Source of the DNA: Thysanoteuthis rhombus
Lineage: Eukaryota > Mollusca > Cephalopoda > Oegopsida > Thysanoteuthidae
Direction: 5' to 3'
Assembly (NCBI GenBank): GCA_963457665.1
Contig: OY735220.1
Span: 30,930,716-30,994,715 of the forward strand
DNA: 64,000 nucleotides
The notes below the pieces were generated by a model, which was not told the DNA's origin, did no database searches, and was given only the letters and a program-made list of their open reading frames with translations. The position numbers and the translations under genes were made by a program. Shown here one piece after another: positions 37,716 through 49,019 of this stretch (the first letter of the stretch is position 1; the number at the start of each line of letters is the position of its first letter).

Positions 37716-38577
37716 CAGTATCGCCCATGAATGAGTACACCCTATCACTTTTTAAATTTTCTATAAGAGGTTAATTTTTTTCTTAACCAAACATAGGATT
37801 TTATTATTTGTAGTGGGACTTTATACATTAAAAAAGTCATTGAATTGAATAGCCCGGTTGATGTCACATAAGCAACTTCTAAAAAAACTTAGAGATGAAA
37901 ACAATTCATGAAAAATCTGGACCAAGTTCTGGGAGAGAAATGAAGAATTTGATTTTGAAAGATGAGTTGAAACATCCAACAGATTTTCCCTCAACGAAGT
38001 AATTGAATCAATTTGGACACTGACTTCCCTATCTACACTCCTACTGCTTCACCAGCTGACTGCTGAGAGAGCTGTGTGTCTCCTACCAGCCTCTGTCACT
38101 AACTGACCATTACGATTCAAAATCTCCCGTCCAAAGAGAAGGGAGAACTACTTTTGAATTGTCTGTTGGTTGGCTCAGCAAACCATACTACTTTGTAAGG
38201 AACCCTTTGATTGGCCGACTGATCCCACAAGTAATTCCAATTAAAAATCAACAACCTATGTTTGAATGTCCCAATAAATATGTATGTGTGTATCGCAAAT
38301 TTCTCTTTGAACTAATATTTATTTTGATTGTTGCAATACTTACGCACTTCACTACAATATTATTAGGTATTATTTATTATCATATACACGCCTACAAAAA
38401 TTTATTTTGGAGAACAGAGTTTCAATGCTGTAGAGTGAGGTCATATATAGTACCTGAGAATATTCATTTTGATTTTATAATGCTCCACCAGAAATAATGA
38501 AATCCTGCTATGTTGGGTTTAGGAGAAAATAAACTTTCTATGAATGGTAAGGGTGTACTCATTTATGGGTGATACTG
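37716..38577. mobile_element. Tc1-like DNA transposon relic with intact termini
   Basis: It starts CAGTATCGCCCATGAATGAG and its end is the inverted copy of the same sequence (GAGTACACCCT type; two mismatches in about 28 bp), with TA at 37714-37715 and 38578-38579 as target duplication. The interior (862 bp in all) has no intact transposase; a 112-codon frame at 38159-38497 shows no recognised motif. Confidence 0.75.
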
Positions 38578-38645
38578 TAGCTGTATTCCTTATATCTCTG
38601 ATCGCTGCTATACCACCATCTCGTTCTGCTTATTTCATACTAATT

Positions 38646-39298
38646 CAGTGATATCTCATTTAACAAAGACAATCCATTCCACAAAATGTCTTGTTGGATG
38701 GAAATTCATGAAGTAAATGATTAAATCTATCGGATTTCAATTATTTGTTCCAAATAAAACTATTGGACACCTAAAACCTTGATAGTAACTTTGTTAATGA
38801 TACATAAATACTAATAAACATATTACTTTAGCTATTTTTAGAACGTCTTCCTTCTATAGAATAATGGAAATGGTGCTCATAGCCATACTATAAACTTTGC
38901 TAAATTTCATTATAGGGATGCCAGGTTCATTTTTACTGACTATTCCCTGTTTTATTTGGATTGTAATTGTCTTTCTAGGCTTTTTTGTTTGACCACCTGC
39001 AATAGAAGGTTTCTTGGGAGGCATAGTTTAATGAATAATTATTCCCCAAAATAATAATGCACAGTAATACAAATGTTTACAACATCATTTATATTTCTTT
39101 CTTCAAGTTTTAGGCTGATGCGGTCACAAAATATCTTATCATCTCCAAACTAATAGATTTGATGTTGTCAATTTTGTAGTTTTTTTTTCATTTCTTGCAA
39201 ACTAAGAATATTTCACTTGGAGATTTTTTTCTCTATTGGTACCTCCTTGCTAAATGAAATTTCATTACAAAACTCCCTTGCTATGAGAGATTCCACTA
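38646..39298 (-). mobile_element. Tigger/pogo-like element, internally deleted
   Basis: The terminal sequences CAGTGATATCTCATTTAACAA and TAGTGGAATCTCTCATAGCA (reverse complement of the right end) are imperfect inverted repeats. The minus strand carries a 56-codon open frame from ATG 39022-39024 to the stop at 38854-38856. It begins MPPKKPSIAGGQTKKPRKTI, the typical N terminus of Tigger-family transposases. The catalytic part is missing, so the copy is non-autonomous. Confidence 0.7.
38854..39024 (-). pseudogene. Tigger transposase N-terminal fragment
   Basis: 56 codons, starting MPPKKPSIAGGQ and continuing with a basic KKPRKTI stretch, then a degraded helix-turn-helix region and a stop. No DDE catalytic residues remain. 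Likely non-functional. Confidence 0.6.
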
Positions 39299-40050
39299 TA
39301 GTATTGAATAAAATAGTCATTCAACTACTTGAATTAAAAATTGTCTTTGAATGAAGGAATTTCTTTATCATTAATTTTTCTTATATTAATCTTGCATTTT
39401 ATTTCTGTTGGTTTTTATTGTAACTTTCAGATTATGATCTTAATACTGTTAAGTAAGTAGTATGGATTAGAAATAAAGAATAAGTCACTGATCAAAAATT
39501 CATACTGATGACAATGCTTCGTCTAAATAGTTTGAAGACTATTAAGTTCAATATTTGTAGTGTGAAACAAACAAAACTAGATGGTGGTGTAGTAGCAATC
39601 AGAGATGTAAGGAATATACCTATATGGCTTTTTTGAGTGACACCTGTCATGCAGACTTCAAGTATCTCTTGAAGCTTATTCTTTATTTCTGATCTACACT
39701 GCCTAATAGTCATAGAATAACAATCTGAGAGATTTTATAAAAATCAACAGAAATAAAATGGAAGAAAGTCTAAAAATTAATGATAATGACAATGTTTCAT
39801 CTAAGTGGTTCAAAGATTGAAACAAAAATGATTTCTAACAATCTCAGAAAGTCCAAAGTATTCTTTTCTTCATACTATTTTTTGGGCATGAAATATTTGA
39901 GGCTTGTACTACCCATCTCTTTCCTATTTTTGATCAAATATAGGAGACTCAGTATAATAAATATCCTTATCCCAGCTATTTGCCTATCAAAGATGTAATT
40001 GAATCCTGCACTTTCGTTTACACACCCATATCTTTGGCTTTTTCTGTCAG

Positions 40051-40114
40051 CATGAAGCTCAGTGCTCTGCAGTTACAGGAGTTAAAGGAGCTTAATGTTT
40101 CTCTATCAGAACCG
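40051..40114 (+). CDS. Candidate small exon (possible alternative 5' exon)
   Basis: A good acceptor (pyrimidine tract plus TTTTTCTGTCAG ending at 40050) is followed by 64 nt and a donor-like GTATGG at 40115. From ATG 40052 it encodes MKLSALQLQELKELNVSLSE plus Pro, a helix-like sequence ending in phase 0. That phase would allow splicing to the exon at 60292. It does not fit as the next exon of SESTD1: phase 0 reading from 40051 meets TAA at 40093. No homology was recognised, so this may be chance. Confidence 0.3.
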
Positions 40115-40588
40115 GTATGGTGCAGCCTTTTAATTCTTGCTCTCTACCATAATCTTATTTCCTTCAAATTCCAGTTTTTTTTAAATTCATATCACAAAAA
40201 GAGTAGAAATACTAATTTCAAGAAGTAATTGTTATGTGTATATTTGTGTATATGTATGTGTGCATGCATGTACACACAACTCAATTATATGGCTCTTCTA
40301 CTTTACTCTTTCCTTTTCTTTTAATATGCCTGTTGGAATTGGTCTTCAGTTTGATAAATTTAACTATTTTATAATGTCAAAATGAAAAATCCTAATTTAT
40401 TTTCTTCTCTGCTTGTCATATCTACCATAAAGTGCATATGTCTTTAACATGTATAGAAGGAGTAATGAAGGGAAGAAAATTGATACAGAGAAGAGGGAAA
40501 GATCAGAGACTGAAGAAGGAAATATTTAAAAAATAGATTAAGAATCAAAACTGTCCTTGTCTATAACTAAGTCATCGATATACTAACT

Positions 40589-40850
40589 TCAGGCAATCTA
40601 ATCTCTTCTTCACATCTTTGATGTTGATACACTGTTTTGGCTGATTTGTTCTGCACCATTCTTCAGGTTTAACATGTAAATCCACAAAGAAAGTGAGTTT
40701 TTTGCTCTGCACTACAGGAGACAGAGACCGATAAAAGAGACTTTCTCTCCTTGCGAATTCACATATTACACCTGAAGAAGACTATAGAAGGAGATGGCTG
40801 AAACATATCATAATCACAGTTGTGAAGAAGAGATTAGATTGTCTGAACAA
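40589..40850. repeat. Foldback element
   Basis: Arms 40589-40643 and 40797-40850 are inverted copies sharing CAATCTAATCTCTTCTTCAC. The right arm follows a CCTGAAGAAGACTATAG block. Related to 17231-17426. Confidence 0.75.
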
Positions 40851-41284
40851 AAGTTGGTATAAAAAAATGTCCCATTTGTAGGATTATTGGTTTTCTTTAT
40901 CTTCATTCCAATAGAACTTTCATTTTATTATTAGTGAGTTTGATTCTCACTGTGGGCTTGCTCTTTATTTTCTAATTGCACTGTTTAATCATTGCCGTAG
41001 GATTGTGGTCGAATTCAAATTTATGATAAAAAGCAAGTCAAAGCTAGTCAAAATTAATAATAATGTTGCCTTACTCCATCCAAGAATAAATTTGAAAAAT
41101 TTTTTTAAATATTGTTGTATCAAAAAATACTTTTTCATTTTAGTCCATACTTATGTTGGTTCTTGTATTATATAAAAGTATTTAGAAAAAGAATAAAGAA
41201 GCAAAGAAGATAGATATATAGTGACAAGCAGCAGGTGAATAAAGTAAAGACGCATAATTCAGCTTACTGGGAGAATTCATGGTA

Positions 41285-41450
41285 ATACAGTGGCTTATAT
41301 ATTAGTCTTACAAGCCATGGGTAGTAAGCTCAATCCTCACAGAATGCTCTAGAGATATGGCCTTGAGCCAAAATTGGTCTAGCTCAAATAACTATGATTC
41401 AGCTTTCCAGAAGGAAAGGAAGAAAAGAGACAAGGTTTTGGCCCAACAGG
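41285..41450 (+). repeat. SINE-like fragment
   Basis: AAGCTCAATCCTCAC (near 41328-41342) is a weak B box, followed by a body with GGTCTAGCTCAAATAACTAT. The same body is seen in decayed form at 42360-42500 and 55935-56065. Confidence 0.45.
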
Positions 41451-41623
41451 AAGGTGACCAACTTATACAAGTTAGAGTGTATATTAGTTTTGTTTATGAT
41501 GTTCACTTGCCAAAACAAAAATAAAATAAATACTGCTTTGCTTATGCTGTGCCAGATTTGGTAATATGTGCAGCTTTTTTTTCATATGAAATTCTGAGAT
41601 GAGAAATTATCATTGATATAAAC

Positions 41624-41917
41624 TGATTTACTCAGACTAGTGTCCTTATCTTGGTTGTTATAGTCATGTTTCAGCTGTACTATCCGTCTTTCATCTGGTG
41701 ACTGTTATAGTTTGCAACCTGGGAATTTGGAATCAAACCTTTCATTCAATCTGAATGAACAAAGGAAGGAGAACAATGTACACCCATTGATCAAATGGAG
41801 GTTCCAGTGCAAAATTCCCTGAAGGTTGGCAACAATGACAGACAAAGAGGCTTGAGGGTATATTGGCCGAAACGTAGCTATAACGACCAAGATGAGGACA
41901 CTAGTTCAAGTAAATCA
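41624..41917. repeat. Foldback element, about 50-bp arms
   Basis: Arms 41624-41674 and 41866-41917 are inverted copies sharing TGATTTACT, ACTAGTGTCC and ATCTTGGT. A lone right arm is at 13228-13330. Confidence 0.75.
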
Positions 41918-42359
41918 GTGTACAATAACATAGATTTTTTTTCATGCTGAAATTATCCCGAGATATATTCTCATATAATGCAAGGCATGAGCCTACTTGT
42001 ACATTGTAGATATCTGGTACAAATGATATAATCAGTAAATGGTGAGAAGATTCCAACCCTGGATCTTCTCTAATATTATTTTGTTCTAATATCTTTTGGA
42101 AAGGTATTTGCCAAAAAAACTTTACTCGTATAAACAAATAAAGAGCAGACACACTAAACTAAATTTGGTATCAGAGTTTGGATAAAAACCAGCTGGTGAA
42201 TTTAAACAAAACTTCAAAGATGTTACTGAATATGCCGGACTAGAAGTATATTTTTTAGCACTTAACATGCCTACCTTATTATGATCGTTACACAATGCAA
42301 AACTTATACATGCATATTTACATTTTCCTATCTGTTTATCGCTATGAACACCTGTTCTA

Positions 42360-42500
42360 ATGCAGTGGTTGGCATGCTAGATATGTAAATCTTAGATAAG
42401 TTTATTTAGGGAGTTTATTCCTCATTGTGGGCTCTGTAAATGTGGCTTAGTACCAAAGTTGGCATAGTCCAACTAATATCTATGTTCAGATTTTTCATGG
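42360..42500 (+). repeat. SINE-like fragment
   Basis: GGAGTTTATTCCTCATTGTG (near 42409-42428) resembles a degraded B box. The body shares GTGGCTTAGTACCAAAGTTGG with the family at 41285. Confidence 0.4.
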
Positions 42501-43769
42501 GCCATAGGAAATATGGGAAGCAACAGGGGGCAATGATAAGCAATTATATTTTACAAGTAACAATTGCTCTACCCAATGAATAACCATAACCCTACCCTAC
42601 TAATATTATAAAATAGCAATATTTTCTTGCTGATTTCAAAATTTCGACAAAAAGGAAGGATCAGTTTATTCTATTTTGAGAAATTTCTGAGAAAGTCTCT
42701 GCAAAAATTCATGAATATTCATCTGGTCATTCAACAGATTTTAGTGTATGTATGCATTTATTGGAGAAAGATGAAATCTGTGTATTTAAAATCAAGTATA
42801 TTTAGTTTTCAAAGAAAAAAGTAATTACAGTCAACCCAAACTGTCACCATTGGTTTCTTCTGTTTTCTGCCTAGCTATGTATGTTTGTACGCATACGTCT
42901 AATGTGCTGACCGTACAATTGGAGCTAGCATGCTGAAAATTTGAACATTTACTCCTTATTATGTCTAAAAAGAGAATTTTTTTTTTTTCAAATCTACCCC
43001 CACCTATTTTTTGGGGGGGAGGGAGGGGGTTCAATTTACAATATAAGTTCATGCTGAATTGGTCCCTTAGTTGGTGTCCAATAGTGTTCATGCTTATTTT
43101 TTGGAAATTCAAAATTTTTACTATCGAACCCACGAGAGAAGTAACCTATTCATTGATCATCCCGTTTCCCCAATTTTTCAAATGATCATCCCCAACACTG
43201 CTGAGAGATGTTGGTCACATGACAGTTTCTATTGGATGACTAACCAGACCTGTTTTATGGAAATGATTACTTTTTTCTCTTGTGTTAGTGTAAATTTTCT
43301 GCAAACTTTGTTCTCTTCAATCAAATGATCTGTAATGATGAATAACAGGTTTAAATGTCTTTGATTGTTTGAATTTTTTTTGATGAAGCATTTTCATTAT
43401 TTTCTTGTGATTAGTTTTCTTATCTTTTTTGTTCCTTTTTTTTTTATCACTACACATTACAACTGTTAAGTAAGCTGCAGGAATTGAATATATATAGAGA
43501 GATAGATATGTATATAGAGGAATAAACATAGGTATGTAGCTGCATTCTTCTGATAGAAAAACAAACAAAATAAAATGATGGAAAAACTAATAAAATGATT
43601 AATGATAAATTTATCACTAATAATTTTTAAACAAGAAAAAATTTCATGATAAAAGTAGAGGTTAAGACCATATGATTATGTATACGTATTTACATAAATC
43701 GATTAGTTCACATCTATCGTTATCTGTATGTATGTAAGTATTGTGATACAAGCCTGCTCATTAATCTCT

Positions 43770-43845
43770 CTCTCTCCCTCTTCCTCTCTCTCTCTTTTTT
43801 CTTTCTTTCTATTTTTCTCTCTATCTATTTATCTTTGGTTTTTAC
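43770..43845 (+). repeat. CT-rich tract
   Basis: Polypyrimidine (TC)n-rich sequence about 600 bp upstream of the predicted TATA box. It could act as a GAGA-type element or be simple repeat. Confidence 0.5.
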
Positions 43846-44396
43846 CATTCTTTGATTATTTGAAATGTAAACAAAATGGAGTGTTGTTATCATTAAATGT
43901 AGAAAATAACTTTTACTAAACTCTCAAGTTGCCATCCTCTTTCTCCTGTCAATATTAACAATCTGAAAAAGTTGGGCAGAGTTCTGACTCAGTCAGCCCG
44001 TTACTCAGCCCATAGTGTTAGAATCAGTGGCTGGCACCTCCGTTTCACTGCTGTTCGTTCTGGTGTATATTTCTTTCTGGCTGTCTGTTTACCTTATATG
44101 GGGGAGAGGAGGGGATCTGCAGGATGAAAAGTTTACTCCTCATCTTGGACAAGCCCATTCAAAAACACTCAGAGGGTGGGAAGCATCCACCTTTCAACTA
44201 GGAAAAAAGTTTTAGAATTTATAATTTTAATTCCAGAAAACTAAACTTTGAAAACTGCTGAGAGTTCCTACATGCGCAGGAAGTTTCTACTTGTCTAAAG
44301 TTCTCATTAGCTGTTGGATAAATGTGACGCTTTGGAATTGGTATGAAACAAGATACCCCTCTTTGATGGAATAGGCTCTTCTAGTAATGGGGCTCC

Positions 44397-44431
44397 TATA
44401 AAAGCCACTCAAGTGAAAATTCTCCTCAGTT
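44397..44431 (+). promoter_or_regulatory. TATA box and initiator of the CCDC141-like gene
   Basis: TATAAAAG at 44397-44404 is followed by TCAGTT at 44426-44431. If the A of the initiator (44428) is +1, the TATA box starts at -31, the canonical spacing. The start codon of the CCDC141-like frame follows 153 nt later. The combination of position, spacing and orientation makes this a credible core promoter, though no expression data were seen. Confidence 0.65.
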
Positions 44432-44476
44432 AGTGTGAATTGTTTAGAGCCGTTTAGTGCCATCAGCTGTTGCTGC

Positions 44477-44555
44477 ATGCATGCCTGTTGGGGGAACGGG
44501 TCCTCTGCCCATAAGACTGTGTCATTGTAACATATTAGTGGCCTTTTTACTATAA
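44477..44555 (+). other. Two overlapping upstream ORFs in the 5' leader
   Basis: Two ATGs lie in the predicted leader, at 44477 and 44481. The first ORF has 17 codons and stops at TAA 44528-44530; the second has 24 codons and stops at TAA 44553-44555. Both end before the main ATG at 44581, so they could reduce or gate its translation. No homology supports the peptides. Confidence 0.4.
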
Positions 44556-44580
44556 GGCCAACAACAAACAAGAAGCAACA

Positions 44581-44709
44581 ATGTCTGACAGTGTGTCGGA
44601 CATTACCTCAGACATAACCGATGTGTCGGAAATACCTCCCTCCACAACAACCATCAGCACAGTCGCTGTGCAAGCAGGGAAATCAAGAGTTGTCCTTGCT
44701 ATCCTCAGG
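44581..44709 (+). CDS. CCDC141: CCDC141-like gene, first coding exon
   Basis: CCDC141 (CAMDI) is a large spectrin-repeat protein that binds DISC1 and myosin II and acts at the centrosome in neuronal migration (vertebrate knowledge). ATG at 44581 has A at -3 and an in-frame TAG 45 nt upstream (44536-44538), so it is the first possible start in this frame. The exon encodes 43 residues: an acidic Ser/Thr/Asp-rich head (MSDSVSDITSDITDVSE), then STTTISTVAVQAGKSRVVLA. The latter is very close to the N terminus of vertebrate CCDC141 (STTTVSTVAVQAGDSKIVIA, from memory). Donor GTGAGT follows at 44710 in phase 0. It lies about 23 kb downstream of SESTD1 on the same strand. Confidence 0.88.
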
Positions 44710-45020
44710 GTGAGTAAAACATACAAATAAATATTGAACTTAGCGTGTTTATAGGTGAAGAAAAAAAAAATGTAATGATGAAAAAAAAAAAGTTGAAAAA
44801 AAAAAGAAGCTACTGGAAGTAAACTAATGAATAAAAAGAAATAACATTACCTTCAGGTGAAAAAAAAAAGACAAAAAAAAACCAAGAACAATTAAATGAA
44901 TGAATGAATGAATGAAAACAAAATAAACAATAAGAAGGAAAAAGCAAAAGTTTTGTATGTAACTCCCAAAACTTTTCTTACCTAAAATGAAAGTTTTCAG
45001 ATTTTTGTTGGTTCATATAT

Positions 45021-45226
45021 CGTATATGCTGGATTATAAGACAAATGGTTTACAAGAGTATTTTGAGGAGTACCAATCATTACAACTCATCCAAGCCCCA
45101 AACGGTCCTTATTGAAATTTGGTAGATGGCCCATAGTCATAATACCTGCATATTTAATGCAGTGTGTTATTTGCGTAGTTCTTTAAAAAAAAGATTAAAT
45201 ATGCATTTTATATACCAGCATATACG
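45021..45226. mobile_element. MITE with perfect 12-bp terminal inverted repeats
   Basis: CGTATATGCTGG at 45021-45032 is the exact reverse complement of 45215-45226. A second copy lies at 53738-53951 and a terminal fragment at 567-589. About 206 bp, no coding sequence. Confidence 0.65.
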
Positions 45227-45920
45227 GTAGTATATATAAAAGAGAATTAAAATATAAATCCTTTTTAATTGATTTATTGATGATTGATTCTAATATTCTA
45301 CTCAGACTGTATTCACATTGTTATAGTTCAAAACTTATGTAACTTGATTAACAAAGTTCTGATTAGCATCAGGTGAGATGAAAACACTTTCGGGACATCT
45401 AACTTAAAAGTTTAGTGTAATAGAAAGAAAAACAACTTCCTACATCTTTCAATGACTTTTTTTATTTATAAAAGTATCAAAATCAAAATAATATGACAAC
45501 AAATATTTCAAAATATTTCCATATTCTAAGAATTTATGATTGCCATAATATGAGTTTGACTTTTCGAGATATACTTCAGTCTCAGTTTGATGAAAAATGA
45601 AATTTAAAAAGAATTGAAATGTTTTGAAATAAGTTTGAATTTGACTTCATTTTCATTAGTTTTATTAATTTGTTTTAATATATAACTCATAAATATTTAA
45701 TCAAAAATGGATACAAGAGTGAGTCAATAAATCTGTAGTCCAACACGATTATTACCTGAATTATGATTCGAAATTTTCACTCTATAATGATTGATCTATG
45801 TAAATAATGGAGACATTAAGATAAGTGTATTGACAAGGAAGAAAATTATGTTGGAAAATAAGAATTTGTTGTGAAAATAAATGCCCCTTCTATCTATAAG
45901 CTATGGACTTGTTGACTTGC

Positions 45921-46161
45921 CTATATATGTATGTATGTACATATATATGTATGTATCTATGTATATATATATGTGTGTATATGTATATATATATTTGTAT
46001 GTATGTATACATATACATATATATATATATATGTATGCATGTATATATGTGTGTATATACATATATATATATGTATATTTGTATGTATATATATATATGT
46101 ATGAATGTATGTATGTATATATATGTATTTATATATATAAATGTATATATGTATGTATGTA

Positions 46162-46192
<31 letters not shown>

Positions 46193-46197
46193 GTATG

Positions 46198-46245
<48 letters not shown>

Positions 46246-46256
46246 CATACACACAT
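45921..46256. repeat. Compound (TATG)n/(TA)n microsatellite
   Basis: About 335 bp of alternating TATG, TATA and a short TCTC run. Open frames through it, rich in Tyr and Ile on both strands, are artefacts of the repeat. Confidence 0.9.
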
Positions 46257-46639
46257 AAACTTTTTTCAAAACTTGTTTTAGATAGAAATTCTTCATGTTA
46301 GCAACCCTTTACAAAAAAATCCTCCTGTTCTTTGTTTATTAGAACTCTCAGTAAATTGGATATTTTCTATTCATAAATCCATTGCTGAGAGACAAAACAT
46401 AAAATTCCTGAGGTGCTTCACATAGCATTTATTCCATACACAAAGCCAACCTCATCAGCCTCTCTCCGTTCCCACCGCACACTTCATTGGAATTTTATCT
46501 TGTCCCTTATTTGGAGTTATGGAACAAACTGGCATAACTTTTGGCTCTTTTTTGAAAAAAAATGGGTAAAAGAAATAAAGATGTTTACCTTGTAAAGAAA
46601 ACTAACAAAATGTTTACCAAAAAATAGTTAATGCGAGTG

Positions 46640-46870
46640 ATGTTGATCATAATGATGATAATGATGATGATAATAATAAGAGTAATGATGTTGATAAGGA
46701 TGATGATATTGATGATAATTTTGGTGGTGCAGATATTGACTAGTGATATCAGTAGTGATAATGATAATGATGTAAATGATAATTCTGATGATGTAGATAT
46801 TGACTCTCGTGAGGTTTATAGCAATGATGATGATAGTGATAATCATTATCAATATAATTATGTTGATTTC
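46640..46870. repeat. GAT-rich imperfect microsatellite
   Basis: About 220 bp of GATGAT and GATAAT units, imperfect. The Asp-rich and Ile-rich frames here are repeat artefacts. Confidence 0.85.
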
Positions 46871-47066
46871 TGTGGTTGTGATGATGCTGATTTTGATAGA
46901 ACGATAATATAGGAGTAGCCAAATGTGGGAGAAAGAGTTGGGTTGGAGGGAGAGGAGAGGTGTGAGATAGAAGAATGCATTTCTATATTTGGATTTTAGG
47001 TTCCTTGACTCCTAAAGTGGTGCTAGATTGATGGTGGAATTTGCAAGCAATCAGATGCCTTAGCTA

Positions 47067-47185
47067 ATCTATCTATCTATCTATCTATCTATCTTTTTAT
47101 CTATCTATCTATCTATCTTTCTATCTATCTATCTATCTTTCTATCTATTTATCTATCTATCAATCTATCCATCTATCTATCTACG
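47067..47185. repeat. (ATCT)n microsatellite
   Basis: About 115 bp of ATCT units with a few interruptions. Confidence 0.9.
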
Positions 47186-47294
47186 TATATGTATGTGTTT
47201 ATCGATGCCAAATTATACAGAATTATGCATACATGTCTTTATATCTATCATCTGAAGTGTTTGTATTTTTATGTATTCGAACATATTAATATTT

Positions 47295-47380
47295 ATTTGG
47301 GTATTTAATAAGCTCGGTGGGGCACCCAGTGAGGATTGAACTCACCGACTGCTTACAAAACTAGCTAGTACTTATTCATG
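47295..47380 (-). repeat. SINE-like fragment
   Basis: On the minus strand, GGTGAGTTCAATCCTCAC is a good B box, followed by TGGGTGCCCCACCGAGCTTA. The same motif in decayed form lies at 48805-48900. Confidence 0.5.
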
Positions 47381-48452
47381 CATGTAAGTAGATATGTGTG
47401 TAGGATGAATATGTTATTTTTCGGATGGTGGTGGTAATAGGTATGGTTGTGTATGCCTATGAAAGCAAGTGGATATCTTGTGTATATGTGTTTAGGATGG
47501 TACGAATAAGTATGTACATTTCTCTCTGAGAGGGGCTGTGTATACATATGTAGGTGGACGAAGATGAGTTTTGTGGAGGTGTATGGTTGTTTGTGTGTGA
47601 GGGAGACCAAATGAGAAACTGATGGGCAGGGTGGGCACCAGGGTATTCTGCACTTGAGGCAAACCAAGATATTCAGCGCCCTAGGCTAATTCTACAATGA
47701 GCAGCACTCCCTTTCCTTCGACCATCTGATGTTCCACCCCTACCTCTGTACCTACGTATATACATCTATTGAAAAAATATGTACGTATGTAGTTACTTCG
47801 AATAAAGATTTTTTTCTCATCATCTGCCGTAGCCACTGCTCTCTTCATTACTAAGTTCCCATAGTTTTGGTTGGATTAAATCATTTTGTCCAAGTTATTC
47901 CTTATTTGTGGCACCCAGATTTTATCGCCCTAGGTGATTACCAAGTTTGCCTAGTGCGTACCACTGATCCAGGTAATAGGGAATGATTTATTAGTTAAAT
48001 ATTTAGTTAACATGTATCCTCTTATAAAGACTTTATAGCACAGTTTTTCAACTAGCTAAGTGTTTTTTAACTTAAATAAGTGCGCTATAAGACTAACAGT
48101 TATTCTCCTGAATACGCACCAATAATGATTAGTTATATAAACTGAAAGTATAGGGTTAGTAGAAGGAAAAATTAAAGTAGAGGTCTTATAGATTTGAAAC
48201 CCTTGATTTATTGGTCACCTTCTCTGTGCGTGTGTGTCGGAGCACAGGATGGGATTTATGTGGGAGAGTGATGAGTATACATGTGTGCATGTTTAAAAGA
48301 AAGAGTAAAGAAAATAGAGAGTATACAATCTGTATGTGTGAGGATCTTTATAAATAATACCAAGTGAGGATTTTGGTTTATCAGTTGACTAGCAATTCCA
48401 AAATTTATGTTGTGGGCTACTTCAGCATTACCACTTATTTATGTATATTATC

Positions 48453-48719
<267 letters not shown>

Positions 48720-48804
48720 AGTGTGTGTGTGCATATTATATGTTTTGGTATCTGTGAGGCGGTGTAAATTTATGCAATACAAAAAGGGTAGGAATATATA
48801 ACTA

Positions 48805-48900
48805 TTTACTAAGTTTAGCTTAGTCAGCCACAAGGCCACCCAATGAGGAATGAATTTACTACATAGTAGTAATAGTCTGCTTGATTAGCTTGCGAACCTT
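48805..48900 (-). repeat. SINE-like fragment
   Basis: On the minus strand, AAATTCATTCCTCATTGGGT aligns with the B-box region of the copy at 47295-47380. Confidence 0.4.
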
Positions 48901-48930
48901 TACTCTACAGCAAAGTACTCAAGGTACAAT

Positions 48931-49017
<87 letters not shown>
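48931..49017. repeat. (TA)n microsatellite
   Basis: About 85 bp of nearly pure TA. Confidence 0.95.

Positions 49018-49019
<2 letters not shown>

Larger units (their letters stand above)
21114..44396 (+). other. 23-kb intergenic region or terminal intron
   Basis: No convincing SESTD1 exon was found. The sequence holds dispersed repeats and mobile-element relics (listed separately), decayed foldbacks, and a CT-rich tract at 43770-43845 about 0.6 kb before the CCDC141-like promoter. Long stretches (23100-24600, 28650-31600, 32050-34850) are AT-rich with nothing recognised. Confidence 0.6.

Noticed and set aside
44287-44571. 94-codon frame on the minus strand
   Set aside because: It overlaps the predicted promoter and leader of the CCDC141-like gene and shows no recognisable motif.
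45881-46301. Open frames of 99-132 codons rich in Tyr and Ile on both strands
   Set aside because: They run through (TATG)n and (TA)n repeats, which lack stops in several frames; not genes. The same holds for the frames at 48407-48801 and 49393-49671.
46628-46912. Asp-rich and Ile-rich frames of 74-93 codons
   Set aside because: Products of the imperfect GAT repeat.
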